Source: Flavobacterium proteolyticum (GTDB lineage Bacteria > Bacteroidota > Bacteroidia > Flavobacteriales > Flavobacteriaceae). From it: a stretch of 64,000 nucleotides of DNA. The position numbers and the translations under genes were made by a program. How positions within the stretch are numbered: the first letter of the stretch is position 1; each line of letters begins with the position of its first letter. The stretch covers positions 310,001-374,000 of the forward strand of contig NZ_JADFTZ010000001.1 of the NCBI RefSeq assembly GCF_015223105.1. Direction: 5' to 3'. Shown in pieces: positions 1 to 9,054 of this stretch. Below the pieces are notes generated by a model. The model worked only from the letters and a program-made list of their open reading frames with translations, made no database searches and was not told where the DNA came from.

Positions 1-377
1 TCAAAACGTCCCATTAAGATACAGTTGGTAATAATTAATCCTACGAATACTGATAATTGTTTGCTGATATCATACGCATACGCTTTCAAAATTTGGTCAA
101 CCAAAATTACTAAAGCAGCTGCTACAACTAACTGAACAATGATACGAATTCTACTTGGAATTAAGTTTCTTAATAATGATATAATTACGTTACCAAAAGC
201 TACTACCGCAGTTACTGAAAGTGCCATTACAAAGGCATTTTTCATTTGAACTGTTACCGCTAAAGCTGAACAAATACCTAATACCTGAACCGTTACTGGG
301 TTATCGTCATTAAATGGATTCGTAATTAATTTAATATTACTTTTTGAAAATAATCCTTCTTTGTTGTTTTCTGCCAT
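1..377 (-). CDS. nqrD: Na+-translocating NADH:quinone reductase subunit D, partial
   Basis: Membrane subunit of the six-subunit Na+-NQR, which oxidises NADH, reduces quinone and pumps Na+ across the inner membrane. Only the first 125 or so residues are present because the gene runs off the left edge. The reading starts [12 protein letters not shown], continues through the typical [15 protein letters not shown] segment and then hydrophobic helices ([37 protein letters not shown]). The start ATG lies 5 nt beyond the nqrC stop, in the order nqrA-B-C-D, so it is the fourth gene of the operon. The identification rests on sequence and gene order. Confidence 0.95.
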   Translation of the reverse strand, partial: MAENNKEGLFSKSNIKLITNPFNDDNPVTVQVLGICSALAVTVQMKNAFVMALSVTAVVAFGNVIISLLRNLIPSRIRIIVQLVVAAALVILVDQILKAYAYDISKQLSVFVGLIITNCILMGRF

Positions 378-382
378 GACGA

Positions 383-1066
383 TTATTTTTTATTAGATTT
401 TAAATATTTTTCATATGGTTTTAAACCTCTAACTAACATTTCGGTTACACCATTACCCGTTAAAGTAGCACCAGAAATTGCATCAACTTCACCATCAGCT
501 TTGTTGTCTTTTCCTGAATAACCTTTAACTACTTTTAAACCTTGTAAATTTCCGTTTGCGTCAAAAACACTCTCTCCAATAAAACTTTTTTGGAAATAAT
601 CTTGTGTAATTTCACCACCTAAACCAGGTGTTTCACCTTTGTGGTCAAATACGATACCGTCAACTTTCAAGTTCTCATCTATAGAAACATAACCCCAGAT
701 AGCATCCCATAATCCCATTCCTCTTACTGGAATAACATAGAATTTTTTACCATCTTTTTCAGCATTGAAAATTGGAAATTTTCCTTTTTCTTTTGCGATA
801 TCAACTGTAAAAGCTTCTTTACTGATTTCTGTTCCGTTCTCGTCAAAAACTACTTCACTAATGATGTGTTTTTTGTATGCTTCTTCAGAAGCATCTCTAT
901 CTACAGCTACTCCAAACGATTTTAGAATGTACTGCATTTTTTCTTTCTTAATGTTTGCCTCTTGATCTGGCTTAAGTGCAGTTGCAGCAAATGCTAAAGC
1001 AGAAGCTACTAACACCACCATTACAGTCGCAAACAAAAATGTATATCCGTTACTTTCTCTATTCAT
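383..1066 (-). CDS. nqrC: Na+-translocating NADH:quinone reductase subunit C
   Basis: Flavin-carrying subunit of Na+-NQR. One N-terminal membrane helix (about residues 8-31) anchors a periplasmic FMN-binding domain. The flavin attachment motif is visible as D-A-I-S-G-A-T, with Thr201 the expected site of covalent FMN linkage by ApbE. The [10 protein letters not shown] stretch typical of the FMN_bind domain is also present. The length, 227 aa, is a little shorter than proteobacterial NqrC. It lies 2 nt after nqrB, so translation is probably coupled. Confidence 0.97.
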   Translation of the reverse strand: MNRESNGYTFLFATVMVVLVASALAFAATALKPDQEANIKKEKMQYILKSFGVAVDRDASEEAYKKHIISEVVFDENGTEISKEAFTVDIAKEKGKFPIFNAEKDGKKFYVIPVRGMGLWDAIWGYVSIDENLKVDGIVFDHKGETPGLGGEITQDYFQKSFIGESVFDANGNLQGLKVVKGYSGKDNKADGEVDAISGATLTGNGVTEMLVRGLKPYEKYLKSNKK

Positions 1067-1068
1067 GA

Positions 1069-2232
1069 CTATGCAGATTTTAATTGTTTAGACTTAGCCA
1101 ATCTTTTCTTTCTCTTAGCAATGTTTCCATTAACTACGAAATAATCGATAGTTGGCGCTAAAGTGTTCATTAATAAGATAGCCAACATTACTCCTTCTGG
1201 ATACGCTGGGTTGAAAACTCTAATTAAAATACTAAAGAATCCTATTAATAAACCGTAGATGATTTTTCCTTTATCGGTTTGAGCCGCAGAAACAGGATCA
1301 GTTGCCATGAATACAATACCAAAAGCAAAACCTCCAACTACTAGATGATTCATCCAATCAAAATTCATTAAAGCCGTTAAACCAACAGCATTGAACATCA
1401 AAGCAGTTAAAGCCGCTCCAATAACTCCAGAAACCATAATTTTCCAACTACCAACTCCTGTTGCAATTAAAATAAATGCACCAATTAAAATAGCTAAAGT
1501 TGAAGTTTCACCAATAGAACCTGGAATAAATCCTAAGAACATATCCATAGTTGAATAGGCTACTTCTTTTCCTTGTGCTAATGAACCTAAAATAGTTTCA
1601 CCTGATACACCATCGATAGTAGTAGCATCGCTAACCCAAATTTTATCTCCCGACATGAATGTAGGATAAGCAAAGAATGCAAAAGCTCTCGCTAATAAAG
1701 CAGGATTGAAAATATTCATACCTGTTCCTCCAAAAGCTTCTTTACCAATTACAACTGCAAAAGCAACTGAAATAGCTAACATCCATAAAGGTAAATCAAC
1801 TGGCATAACCATTGGAATTAACAAACCAGATACTAAATATCCTTCGTTAACTTCGTGACCTCTAAAAATTGCGAAAGCAAATTCGATACCTAATCCTACT
1901 GCATACGACACAATAATCATTGGTAATACTTTCCATAATCCGTGGAAAAATAAATTTCCAAATGACATGTCAGAACCTTCAATCTGAATGAAGTGTTGGT
2001 AACCTGCATTGTAAATTCCGAATATTAAAGCTGGAATTAAAGCTAAAACCACAGTAATCATGGTTCTCTTTAAATCTACAGCATCTCTAATATGAGCTCC
2101 GTGCTTTGTAGTATGATTAGGCACATATAAAAATGTGTCTAATGCATTGATAGCAGGTGCGAATTTTTCAAATTTTTGCCCTTTCTCAAAAGGCTTTTTA
2201 ATTTGGTCTATTTTATCTCTTAAAAACTTCAT
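1069..2232 (-). CDS. nqrB: Na+-translocating NADH:quinone reductase subunit B
   Basis: Polytopic inner-membrane subunit of Na+-NQR that carries a covalent FMN and riboflavin and lines the Na+ path. At 387 aa it has about ten hydrophobic segments plus family segments such as GKEAFGGTGMNIFNPAL and FMATDPVSAAQT. The FMN-attachment region reads D-G-V-S-G-E-T (Thr213). The Thr is kept, but the residue before it is Glu rather than the Ala of the usual SGAT ApbE site. It follows nqrA by 5 nt and precedes nqrC by 2 nt. Confidence 0.97.
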   Translation of the reverse strand: MKFLRDKIDQIKKPFEKGQKFEKFAPAINALDTFLYVPNHTTKHGAHIRDAVDLKRTMITVVLALIPALIFGIYNAGYQHFIQIEGSDMSFGNLFFHGLWKVLPMIIVSYAVGLGIEFAFAIFRGHEVNEGYLVSGLLIPMVMPVDLPLWMLAISVAFAVVIGKEAFGGTGMNIFNPALLARAFAFFAYPTFMSGDKIWVSDATTIDGVSGETILGSLAQGKEVAYSTMDMFLGFIPGSIGETSTLAILIGAFILIATGVGSWKIMVSGVIGAALTALMFNAVGLTALMNFDWMNHLVVGGFAFGIVFMATDPVSAAQTDKGKIIYGLLIGFFSILIRVFNPAYPEGVMLAILLMNTLAPTIDYFVVNGNIAKRKKRLAKSKQLKSA

Positions 2233-2237
2233 AGCTA

Positions 2238-3587
2238 TTATCCTACTTCTTTAATCATTAAATCAAGAGCCTCACGAATGATTTGTTGCGCTTCTAATTT
2301 AGATGTGTTAGTATAATCAATTAAAGCAAAATCTTCTGGAGCTACTTCGTAAATTCCTAAGCTTTCCATTTTATCGATATCGCTAGCCAAACAAGCTTTT
2401 AACAATTGCATTGGAAAAATATCCATCGGCATTACTGCTTCCATTTCTCCTGTTACAACTAAAGCTCTTTCTTCACCATTTAAATTGGTGTTAGGCGCAT
2501 ATTTTTTACCTGGCATTAACCATGATAATCCTGTTCTTGACGCACTGTGAACACTTGGCGATGCAAATGGCATCCATCCAAACATTCTGTAAACATTTCC
2601 TTCAGGAATAACAGTTACCGTATTGCTACAGAAACCTAAATTTCCATCCATTTTCACTTTTGTTCCAGTTAAAACATCTCCAGAAATAACTCTCACGTTA
2701 TCTCCTTCAATTTTACCAGCAACTAAGTCTGCAACTGCAGCACCAGAAATTACATTATAATATTGAGCCTCTTTAACTTCAGAACCCGCCAAAGCCACAG
2801 TTCTTGTAGCATTGAATTTTCCAGTTAAAAACAATTCACCAATAATAGCAACATCTTGTGGCGTTACTGTCCAAACTCTCTCACCAGCATTAATTGGCGA
2901 AATTTTTGCAATTTGAACCCCAACATTTCCAGCAGGGTGCGGACCGTAAACTTGGTGCATTGAAACTCCTTTAACATCTTTAAAAATAGAATTTCCTTTA
3001 CCTTTTACAGATAAATGAACTTTTCCTGATGTTAATTTTGCTAAAGCATCGATACCAACTTGAAATGCTTCTAATTTGTTTTCTAAAACAAACTCAACAT
3101 CTGCAGCTAATGGAGCAGTTGCATAAGCTGAAATAAAAATAGCTTTAGGTGTATCAGCTGAATTAGCAATCACATCATATGGACGTTGATTAATAAATGG
3201 CCAACATCCTGAAGCTAACAAATGTGCTTTTACTTCTTCTGTTGATAAATCATTAGGATTTTTCTTGCTATGCTCAACGAAAACATCTTGAGAATCTGCA
3301 GCAATAAGAATCTCTAAAATGACTCTTTTTTCACCACGTTTGATTTCTTGAATTTTTCCGCTTACAGGGGCAACGAATTTAACTTTCTCATCTGATTTAG
3401 AAAAGAAAATTACTTCTCCCGCTTTAACGTTATCTCCTTCTTTTACTACCATCTTTGGAGTTACTCCATGGAAGTCAGAAGGTTTAACAGCATAGACTTT
3501 CGAGCGAGTTACTTGAGCTACTTTGTGAGCCGCTTCACCCTTCAACTTAAGGTCTAAACCTTTTTTAATTCGAATGTCTTTTGACAT
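2238..3587 (-). CDS. nqrA: Na+-translocating NADH:quinone reductase subunit A
   Basis: Peripheral cytoplasmic subunit of Na+-NQR and first gene of the operon. At 449 aa it is the normal length. The N-terminus (IRIKKGLDLKLKG) and the biotinyl/Rnf-like segment (VKEGDNVKAGEVIFFSK) are typical, as is the central PAGNVGVQIAKISPINAGE stretch. The ATG start at 3587 is preceded by about 190 nt of divergent intergenic DNA holding a good promoter element (3631-3638), so the nqr operon very likely starts here. Confidence 0.97.
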   Translation of the reverse strand: MSKDIRIKKGLDLKLKGEAAHKVAQVTRSKVYAVKPSDFHGVTPKMVVKEGDNVKAGEVIFFSKSDEKVKFVAPVSGKIQEIKRGEKRVILEILIAADSQDVFVEHSKKNPNDLSTEEVKAHLLASGCWPFINQRPYDVIANSADTPKAIFISAYATAPLAADVEFVLENKLEAFQVGIDALAKLTSGKVHLSVKGKGNSIFKDVKGVSMHQVYGPHPAGNVGVQIAKISPINAGERVWTVTPQDVAIIGELFLTGKFNATRTVALAGSEVKEAQYYNVISGAAVADLVAGKIEGDNVRVISGDVLTGTKVKMDGNLGFCSNTVTVIPEGNVYRMFGWMPFASPSVHSASRTGLSWLMPGKKYAPNTNLNGEERALVVTGEMEAVMPMDIFPMQLLKACLASDIDKMESLGIYEVAPEDFALIDYTNTSKLEAQQIIREALDLMIKEVG

Positions 3588-3630
3588 ATTTTTGAAGATA
3601 TGATTGTTAAAAAATTTACTATAAAACGTG

Positions 3631-3638
3631 CAAATTTA
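3631..3638 (-). promoter_or_regulatory. Putative nqr operon -7 promoter element
   Basis: On the minus strand this reads TAAATTTG, a full match to the Bacteroidota -7 consensus TAnnTTTG. A TTG that could serve as the -33 element lies 21 nt upstream (3660-3662). It is 44 nt before the nqrA ATG. Confidence 0.5.
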
Positions 3639-3781
3639 ATCAAATACATAACACCTTACCAAAAATAAAGAAGGAGATTGGCTTTATTTATAACTATTCT
3701 AAATTAGAAATTGCTAATAAATTTAAAGGAATTACGTTTGTTCTTAAAGATTTACTATTTTTACGTTTTTATAGCTGTAAA

Positions 3782-5029
3782 ATGAATAAAATTGCAACTC
3801 TATTCTTCATATTTATACCGTGTTTTATTTTCTCACAAGCAGGAATTGAACAAGATCCATCATTCAATATTAAAACCATTTCATTTCGGGTTAATGGCAA
3901 TAATGTGATTCCTTTTTTTAAACTTGGCGAAACTTTTGAATTAAGTTTTGACGATTTATACGGAGACGAAGCCGATTATTACTACACCATCACTCAGTAC
4001 AATTACGATTGGTCTGCACCATCTGATTTAGGAAAAGTAGAATATCTAAATGGCATGGACAATCAGCGCATTATTACTTATGAAAATTCATTTAACACTT
4101 TACAACTCTACTCACATTACAGACAAGTTTTTCCAAATAGATTTAATCAAATTACTAAAAGTGGTAATTATTTAATTTCTGTTTTAAACGACGAAAATGA
4201 AATCGTTTTTTCTCGTAGAATAATAATTTATGAAGAACAAGTATCTGTTGGCCTTTCAATAAGAAGAGCACGAGATTTTGAAAGTATAAATCAAAAGCAA
4301 AATATTGAAATGTCAATAAATTATGGCGACAGAATTCTACAAAACCCCATTCAAAACGTAAAAGTTACACTTTTTCAAAACGGAAATTGGAAAACGAGTA
4401 TTTCTAATATAAAACCTCAATACACACTTGGTTCTGAATTAATTTACAGATACAATAAAGAAACACAATTTTGGGGTGGAAACGAATGCTATAGCATTGA
4501 TAACAAAATCATAAGAGCAACTAATAATACCGTTGCAAAAGTTACTTCTGGCGAAAACATCTACAACACTCATTTATATACAAATACTCCAAGAAAAAAC
4601 CAACCTTACACTTATTTTCCTGATATCAATGGCAACTTTTTTATCCAGAATGTTAACTCAACAAATTCTCAAATAGAATCTGATTATTCTTGGGTATATT
4701 TTACCTTAGATGCGCCAGAATTTTTAGAGGAAAACATTTATGTTTCCGGAATGTTTAATAATTACTCATTAACTGATGATTATAAAATGGATCTGAATAA
4801 AAAAACCGGGCTTTACGAAAAAGCTCTTTTAATAAAACAAGGTTTTACCAACTATCAATATATTCTTACCGATAAAAAAGGAGTAATTGATTTTAAAAAT
4901 GCAATTGATGGCAATTTCTTTCAAACGGAAAATAACTATACTGCAATTGTATATTATAGAGGAAATAACGACAGATACGATAGAGTAATTGGAATAGCAA
5001 ACACGAATAGCGAAGTTATCCGCAATTAA
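3782..5029 (+). CDS. Type IX secretion system plug protein (DUF5103)
   Basis: A 415-aa exported protein with a signal peptide (about residues 1-19, ending IFSQ) and the DUF5103 sequence pattern: N-terminal QDPSFNIKTISFR, a YYYTITQYNYDWSAPSDL core, and a C-terminal carbohydrate-binding-like beta domain (VYFTLDAPE...YVSGMFNNY). In Flavobacterium johnsoniae a DUF5103 protein is the plug that closes the periplasmic side of the SprA translocon. The same role is inferred here from family membership. T9SS cargo proteins with sorting tails occur elsewhere in the window. It is 2 nt upstream of the DUF3667 gene. Confidence 0.85.
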   Translation: MNKIATLFFIFIPCFIFSQAGIEQDPSFNIKTISFRVNGNNVIPFFKLGETFELSFDDLYGDEADYYYTITQYNYDWSAPSDLGKVEYLNGMDNQRIITYENSFNTLQLYSHYRQVFPNRFNQITKSGNYLISVLNDENEIVFSRRIIIYEEQVSVGLSIRRARDFESINQKQNIEMSINYGDRILQNPIQNVKVTLFQNGNWKTSISNIKPQYTLGSELIYRYNKETQFWGGNECYSIDNKIIRATNNTVAKVTSGENIYNTHLYTNTPRKNQPYTYFPDINGNFFIQNVNSTNSQIESDYSWVYFTLDAPEFLEENIYVSGMFNNYSLTDDYKMDLNKKTGLYEKALLIKQGFTNYQYILTDKKGVIDFKNAIDGNFFQTENNYTAIVYYRGNNDRYDRVIGIANTNSEVIRN

Positions 5030-5031
5030 TA

Positions 5032-6087
5032 ATGAACAGAAAAGATAAAAAATATAGAGGCACTCAATGCATCAATTGTGAAACTAAATTAGATGTTAGC
5101 GAAAAATATTGTCACGCTTGCGGTCAATTGAATTCAACAAAAAAACTTACCATAAGAGATTTTATAGAGGAGTTTTTCGCAAATTTTTATGCGTATGATT
5201 CTAGATTGCGAAACACTTTCTTTTCTTTATTTTTAAAACCTGGTATTGCAGCAAGAGAATTTTGCGAAGGAAAAAGACACCATCATGCCAATCCATTCCG
5301 TTTGTTTTTAAGTATTTCTATAATACTTTTTATAGTAATGGATATTGGAACAAGATTCAACAATAAAAGTGCAGAAGAAAAACCGGAGACAGAATTAATC
5401 ACAAGCGATAGCACAAAAATAGATTACAATAAAATCTACGATACTGGCGTAATTGAAGTAGATAAAAAAACAGGCAAGGAATTTCATAGAGATTCTATTT
5501 ATAAAGCAAAAGAACTTAATAACCCTGAAAACTTAGATCACTTAACACTTCGTATCACCTCATTTAGAAACTACAACTTAAAAAATCCTCAAGAAACTCC
5601 AGCGGTTGCATTAAAAAAACTAGGATACGAAAACAACAAAATCAACCGATATATCTATGAAAAAGCGCAAAATTTAAAGTCAAATGATGTGCTTAGAGAA
5701 ATTAGCGATTACATTTTAGGTAAATTACCATTCTTAATTTTTTTATCGATTCCTTTTATAGCAATTATTTTTTGGATTACCTTTTATGATAAAAATTTCA
5801 ACTATACAGATCATTTAGTATTCTCCTACAACTTTTATTCATTTATGTTTATTTGTTTAATACTTTTTGAATTTATAGGATTTATTTCTGAAGATTTATC
5901 TCTATTTTTAGTTGGTACTAGTTTTTTCATTTTATTCCCCCTTTACCTTTATAAATCTTTAAGAAATTTTTATCAAAACAGTCGTTGGAAAACAATTTTT
6001 AAATTCATACTTTTGAACATATTATTCATACCTATTTCATTATTAGCTGTTTTCGTATTAATGGCAGTGTCAATAATCTTATTTTAA
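5032..6087 (+). CDS. DUF3667 zinc-ribbon membrane protein
   Basis: A 351-aa protein with an N-terminal zinc ribbon (Cys13-x2-Cys16 and Cys27-x2-Cys30), the DUF3667 signature that follows (LTIRDFIEEFF, FFSLFLKPGIAAREF, HANPFRLFLSISI), a charged middle part and four to five hydrophobic helices in the C-terminal half. The molecular function is unknown. It starts 2 nt after the plug gene stop and ends 3 nt before apaG, suggesting one transcript from 3782 to 6477. Confidence 0.85.
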   Translation: MNRKDKKYRGTQCINCETKLDVSEKYCHACGQLNSTKKLTIRDFIEEFFANFYAYDSRLRNTFFSLFLKPGIAAREFCEGKRHHHANPFRLFLSISIILFIVMDIGTRFNNKSAEEKPETELITSDSTKIDYNKIYDTGVIEVDKKTGKEFHRDSIYKAKELNNPENLDHLTLRITSFRNYNLKNPQETPAVALKKLGYENNKINRYIYEKAQNLKSNDVLREISDYILGKLPFLIFLSIPFIAIIFWITFYDKNFNYTDHLVFSYNFYSFMFICLILFEFIGFISEDLSLFLVGTSFFILFPLYLYKSLRNFYQNSRWKTIFKFILLNILFIPISLLAVFVLMAVSIILF

Positions 6088-6090
6088 TTT

Positions 6091-6477
6091 ATGGTAAGTC
6101 AAATTACAAGAGGCATAAAAATTTCAGTTTTAACTAGTTTTGAAGGAACCTACTTCAAGAACTATAAGATACATTTTGCCTTTACTTATCATGTTACTAT
6201 TGAAAACCAAAGTAAAGATTCGGTACAATTAACTACACGTCATTGGGAAATTTACGACGCATTAAACAATGTTGAAGTGGTAGATGGCGAAGGCGTAATT
6301 GGAAAAAAACCAGTTATTAAACCTGGCGAAAGCTACACCTATTCATCTGGATGCTTACTTTCTTCACCAATTGGAGCAATGAAAGGTTATTTCAACATGG
6401 TAAACTTTACCTCAACAAGAAGTTTTAGAGTTTCAATCCCAACTTTTAAACTTAGCGCTCCTTTTGCCATTAACTAA
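6091..6477 (+). CDS. apaG: ApaG family protein
   Basis: A 128-aa single-domain ApaG protein (immunoglobulin-like beta fold). Family hallmarks are FTYHVTIENQS, LTTRHWEIYDA, GVIGKKPVIKPGESYTYSSG and the C-terminal MKGYFNMV region. ApaG is linked in proteobacteria to Co2+/Mg2+ resistance and Ap4A level, but its biochemical role is not settled. It is probably co-transcribed with the two upstream genes. Confidence 0.93.
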   Translation: MVSQITRGIKISVLTSFEGTYFKNYKIHFAFTYHVTIENQSKDSVQLTTRHWEIYDALNNVEVVDGEGVIGKKPVIKPGESYTYSSGCLLSSPIGAMKGYFNMVNFTSTRSFRVSIPTFKLSAPFAIN

Positions 6478-6604
6478 TAAGCGAACAAATTAGCTTCGTA
6501 ACATTTGTTATCGATAATTCAAAATATACTTTGTATTTTTGTAATCGTTTACGATTATTTCGTAAATCTGAGTACAAATTTGTCTAATCTCAAAATACAA
6601 CACC

Positions 6605-8230
6605 ATGTTAAAAGGATTTTTTAATGTCCCAAAAGCGGTAAACGAACCCGTAAAATCGTACGCTCCAGGTTCTCCTGAAAGAGCAAAAGTTGCAGAAACA
6701 TACAAAGCCATGTGGAATGCTCAAGTAGAAGTTCCATTATATATAGGTAGCGAAGAAATCAAAACAGGCGACACAAAAAAAATGTCGGCTCCACACGACC
6801 ACCAACATGTTGTAGGTGTTTATCACCAAGCAGACAGAACCTTAGTAGAAAAAGCTATTACCGAAGCATTAGAAGCTCGTAAAAAATGGGCAGCAATGGC
6901 TTGGGAAAACAGAGCTGGAATTTTCTTAAAAGCCGCTGAATTATTAGCAGGTCCATACCGTGCTAAAATCAATGCAGCGACTATGATTGCGCAATCAAAA
7001 ACAATTCACCAAGCAGAAATCGATTCCGCTTGTGAGTTGATTGACTTCTTACGTTATAACGTAGAATTCATGACAAAAATTTATGCAGATCAACCGGCTT
7101 CAACTTCTGATATGTGGAATCGTGTTGAATACAGACCATTAGAAGGTTTCGTATATGCAATTACACCTTTTAACTTTACCGCTATTGCTGGGAACTTACC
7201 TTCAAGTGCTGCTTTAATGGGGAATGTTGTAGTTTGGAAACCAGCGGCAACACAAGTATATTCTGCTAATGTGATTATGCAAGTTTTCAAAGAAGCAGGT
7301 TTACCAGACGGTGTTATCAATATGGTAATGGGTGATTCTGGAATGGTTTCTGACGTAGTTTTATCAAGCCCACATTTAGCTGGAGTTCACTTTACAGGTT
7401 CGACTGGTGTTTTCAATGACATTTGGAAAACTATCGGAAACAACATTGCAACTTACAAAACCTATCCAAGAATCGTTGGAGAAACTGGTGGAAAAGATTT
7501 TATCATTGCACATCCATCAGCTAATGCAAAACAAGTAGCAACCGGAATTACTCGTGGTGCTTTTGAATTCCAAGGACAAAAATGTAGTGCGGCTTCTCGT
7601 GTTTACATTCCACAAAGTTTATGGCCGGCGGTTAAATCTAATTTAGAAGCAGATTTAGCTTCAATGAAAATGGGTTCTCCAGAAGATATGAGTAATTTCA
7701 TTACAGCAGTTATTTCAGAAGCTTCATTTGATAAATTAGCACGTTATATTGACCAAGCTAAAAACGATAGCGATGCAGAAGTTATCATGGGAGGAAATTA
7801 CGATAAATCAAAAGGGTATTTCATTGAACCAACAGTTATCTTAACTACAAATCCAAAATATACTACTATGGAAACCGAATTATTCGGACCGGTAGTTACG
7901 ATTTATATTTATGAAGATGCAAAATGGTCTGAAACATTGAAATTAGTTGACGAAACTTCAGAATACGCATTAACTGGTGCGGTATTTAGCCAATGTCGTT
8001 ATGCAGTGGAAGAAGCAACCGTTGCTTTACAAAATGCAGCAGGAAACTTCTACATCAACGATAAACCAACAGGTGCTGTTGTAGGAATGCAACCATTTGG
8101 AGGAGCTAGAGGTTCAGGAACTAACGATAAAGCAGGTTCAGCACAAAACTTATTGCGTTGGGCTTCTGTTAGAACAATTAAAGAAACTTTCGTAACACCA
8201 GAAGATTATAAATATCCGTTTTTAGGATAA
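6605..8230 (+). CDS. pruA: L-glutamate gamma-semialdehyde (delta-1-pyrroline-5-carboxylate) dehydrogenase
   Basis: NAD-dependent aldehyde dehydrogenase completing proline catabolism to glutamate. At 541 aa it has the long form found in Bacteroidota and eukaryotes (ALDH4-like), with an N-terminal extension before the NAD fold. Visible motifs are PFNFTAIAGNLPS, HFTGSTGVF, the catalytic Glu293 in GETGGKD and nucleophile Cys327 in QGQKCSAASR, and the C-terminal MQPFGGARGSGTNDKAG. No proline dehydrogenase gene is adjacent, so the gene is monocistronic here, with its own upstream region and a terminator at 8253. Confidence 0.97.
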   Translation: MLKGFFNVPKAVNEPVKSYAPGSPERAKVAETYKAMWNAQVEVPLYIGSEEIKTGDTKKMSAPHDHQHVVGVYHQADRTLVEKAITEALEARKKWAAMAWENRAGIFLKAAELLAGPYRAKINAATMIAQSKTIHQAEIDSACELIDFLRYNVEFMTKIYADQPASTSDMWNRVEYRPLEGFVYAITPFNFTAIAGNLPSSAALMGNVVVWKPAATQVYSANVIMQVFKEAGLPDGVINMVMGDSGMVSDVVLSSPHLAGVHFTGSTGVFNDIWKTIGNNIATYKTYPRIVGETGGKDFIIAHPSANAKQVATGITRGAFEFQGQKCSAASRVYIPQSLWPAVKSNLEADLASMKMGSPEDMSNFITAVISEASFDKLARYIDQAKNDSDAEVIMGGNYDKSKGYFIEPTVILTTNPKYTTMETELFGPVVTIYIYEDAKWSETLKLVDETSEYALTGAVFSQCRYAVEEATVALQNAAGNFYINDKPTGAVVGMQPFGGARGSGTNDKAGSAQNLLRWASVRTIKETFVTPEDYKYPFLG

Positions 8231-8252
8231 TCTTAGTCCGAAATAGAAATAA

Positions 8253-8290
8253 AAAACCCGATTTTCAGTTGAGAATCGGGTTTTGTTTTT
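8253..8290. terminator. Bidirectional terminator between pruA and rsmG
   Basis: An 11-bp stem AAAACCCGATT/AATCGGGTTTT with a 10-nt loop, T-rich on both strands, lies between convergent pruA and rsmG. Confidence 0.85.
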
Positions 8291-8316
8291 ATAACTAATT
8301 ACTTTTCACTAATCAC

Positions 8317-8946
8317 TTATTTCTTATACTTCAACGGCAAATGCACCATTTTCTTTGTCTCAAAAAACTCATCAGTAAAGAAATCGGATAAATTGTATTG
8401 TGTTGCTTTTGGGAAATCCTTTAATTCTTCGGTTAAATCACCACCTTTTAGATATAAAATTCCGTTGGCTAATTCGTGGTTTTGTTTTTTAGCTACTTTG
8501 TCATCTACCCATTTAACAAAATCAGGCATATTGGTTACCGCACGACTTACAATGAAATCAAATTCTTGTTTCACTAATTCGGCACGTTTTTGTTCGGCTT
8601 TTACGTTTTTTAATCCTAAACCTACGGCAACTTCATTCACTACTTTGATTTTTTTTGCAATAACATCAATCAAATAAAAATCAACTTCTGGAAATAAAAT
8701 TGCTAATGGAATTCCAGGAAAACCACCACCAGTTCCCACATCCATAATTTTAGAACCTGGACGGAACTCGATAATTTTTGCAATTCCTAACGAATGTAAA
8801 ACATGACGCGTATATAATTCGTCAATATCTTTTCTTGAAATTACATTAATTTTAGAGTTCCAATCTTCATATAGCGATTGTAATTTTTGAAACTGAAGTA
8901 TTTGATTTTCAGATAAATCAGGAAATTGCTTTAAAATGGCTTCCAT
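8317..8946 (-). CDS. rsmG: 16S rRNA (guanine527-N7)-methyltransferase RsmG
   Basis: SAM-dependent methyltransferase for m7G527 of 16S rRNA (GidB). At 209 aa it is the normal length. The SAM-binding motif I is clear (KIMDVGTGGGFPGIPLA, about residues 66-82), with the family segments INVISRKDIDELY and RHVLHSLG just before it and SRAVTNMPDFVKWV later. It is convergent with pruA and divergent from the desaturase. Confidence 0.97.
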   Translation of the reverse strand: MEAILKQFPDLSENQILQFQKLQSLYEDWNSKINVISRKDIDELYTRHVLHSLGIAKIIEFRPGSKIMDVGTGGGFPGIPLAILFPEVDFYLIDVIAKKIKVVNEVAVGLGLKNVKAEQKRAELVKQEFDFIVSRAVTNMPDFVKWVDDKVAKKQNHELANGILYLKGGDLTEELKDFPKATQYNLSDFFTDEFFETKKMVHLPLKYKK

Positions 8947-8961
8947 TCGTTAAATTTTGCA

Positions 8962-8969
8962 CAAAAATA
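8962..8969 (-). promoter_or_regulatory. Putative rsmG -7 promoter element
   Basis: On the minus strand it reads TATTTTTG, matching TAnnTTTG, 16-23 nt upstream of the rsmG ATG. No convincing -33 TTG was seen. Confidence 0.35.
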
Positions 8970-9024
8970 CGCTTTTTGGTGAATAAAAAATGACGAATAT
9001 CATAAATGAAAAAATTATAATATT

Positions 9025-9032
9025 TATCTTTG
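9025..9032 (+). promoter_or_regulatory. Putative desaturase -7 promoter element
   Basis: TATCTTTG, an exact TAnnTTTG match 22 nt before the ATG at 9055. Its position argues against translation from the upstream in-frame TTG at 9040. Confidence 0.45.
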
Positions 9033-9054
9033 ACGAAATTTGAATACAAAATAT

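Noticed and set aside
9040..9054. TTG start adding five residues to the desaturase
   Set aside because: A promoter element sits at 9025-9032, and the ATG at 9055 gives the usual N-terminus. The same reasoning rejects non-ATG starts at 19745, 23923, 43498 and for the BspA-like gene at 19321.
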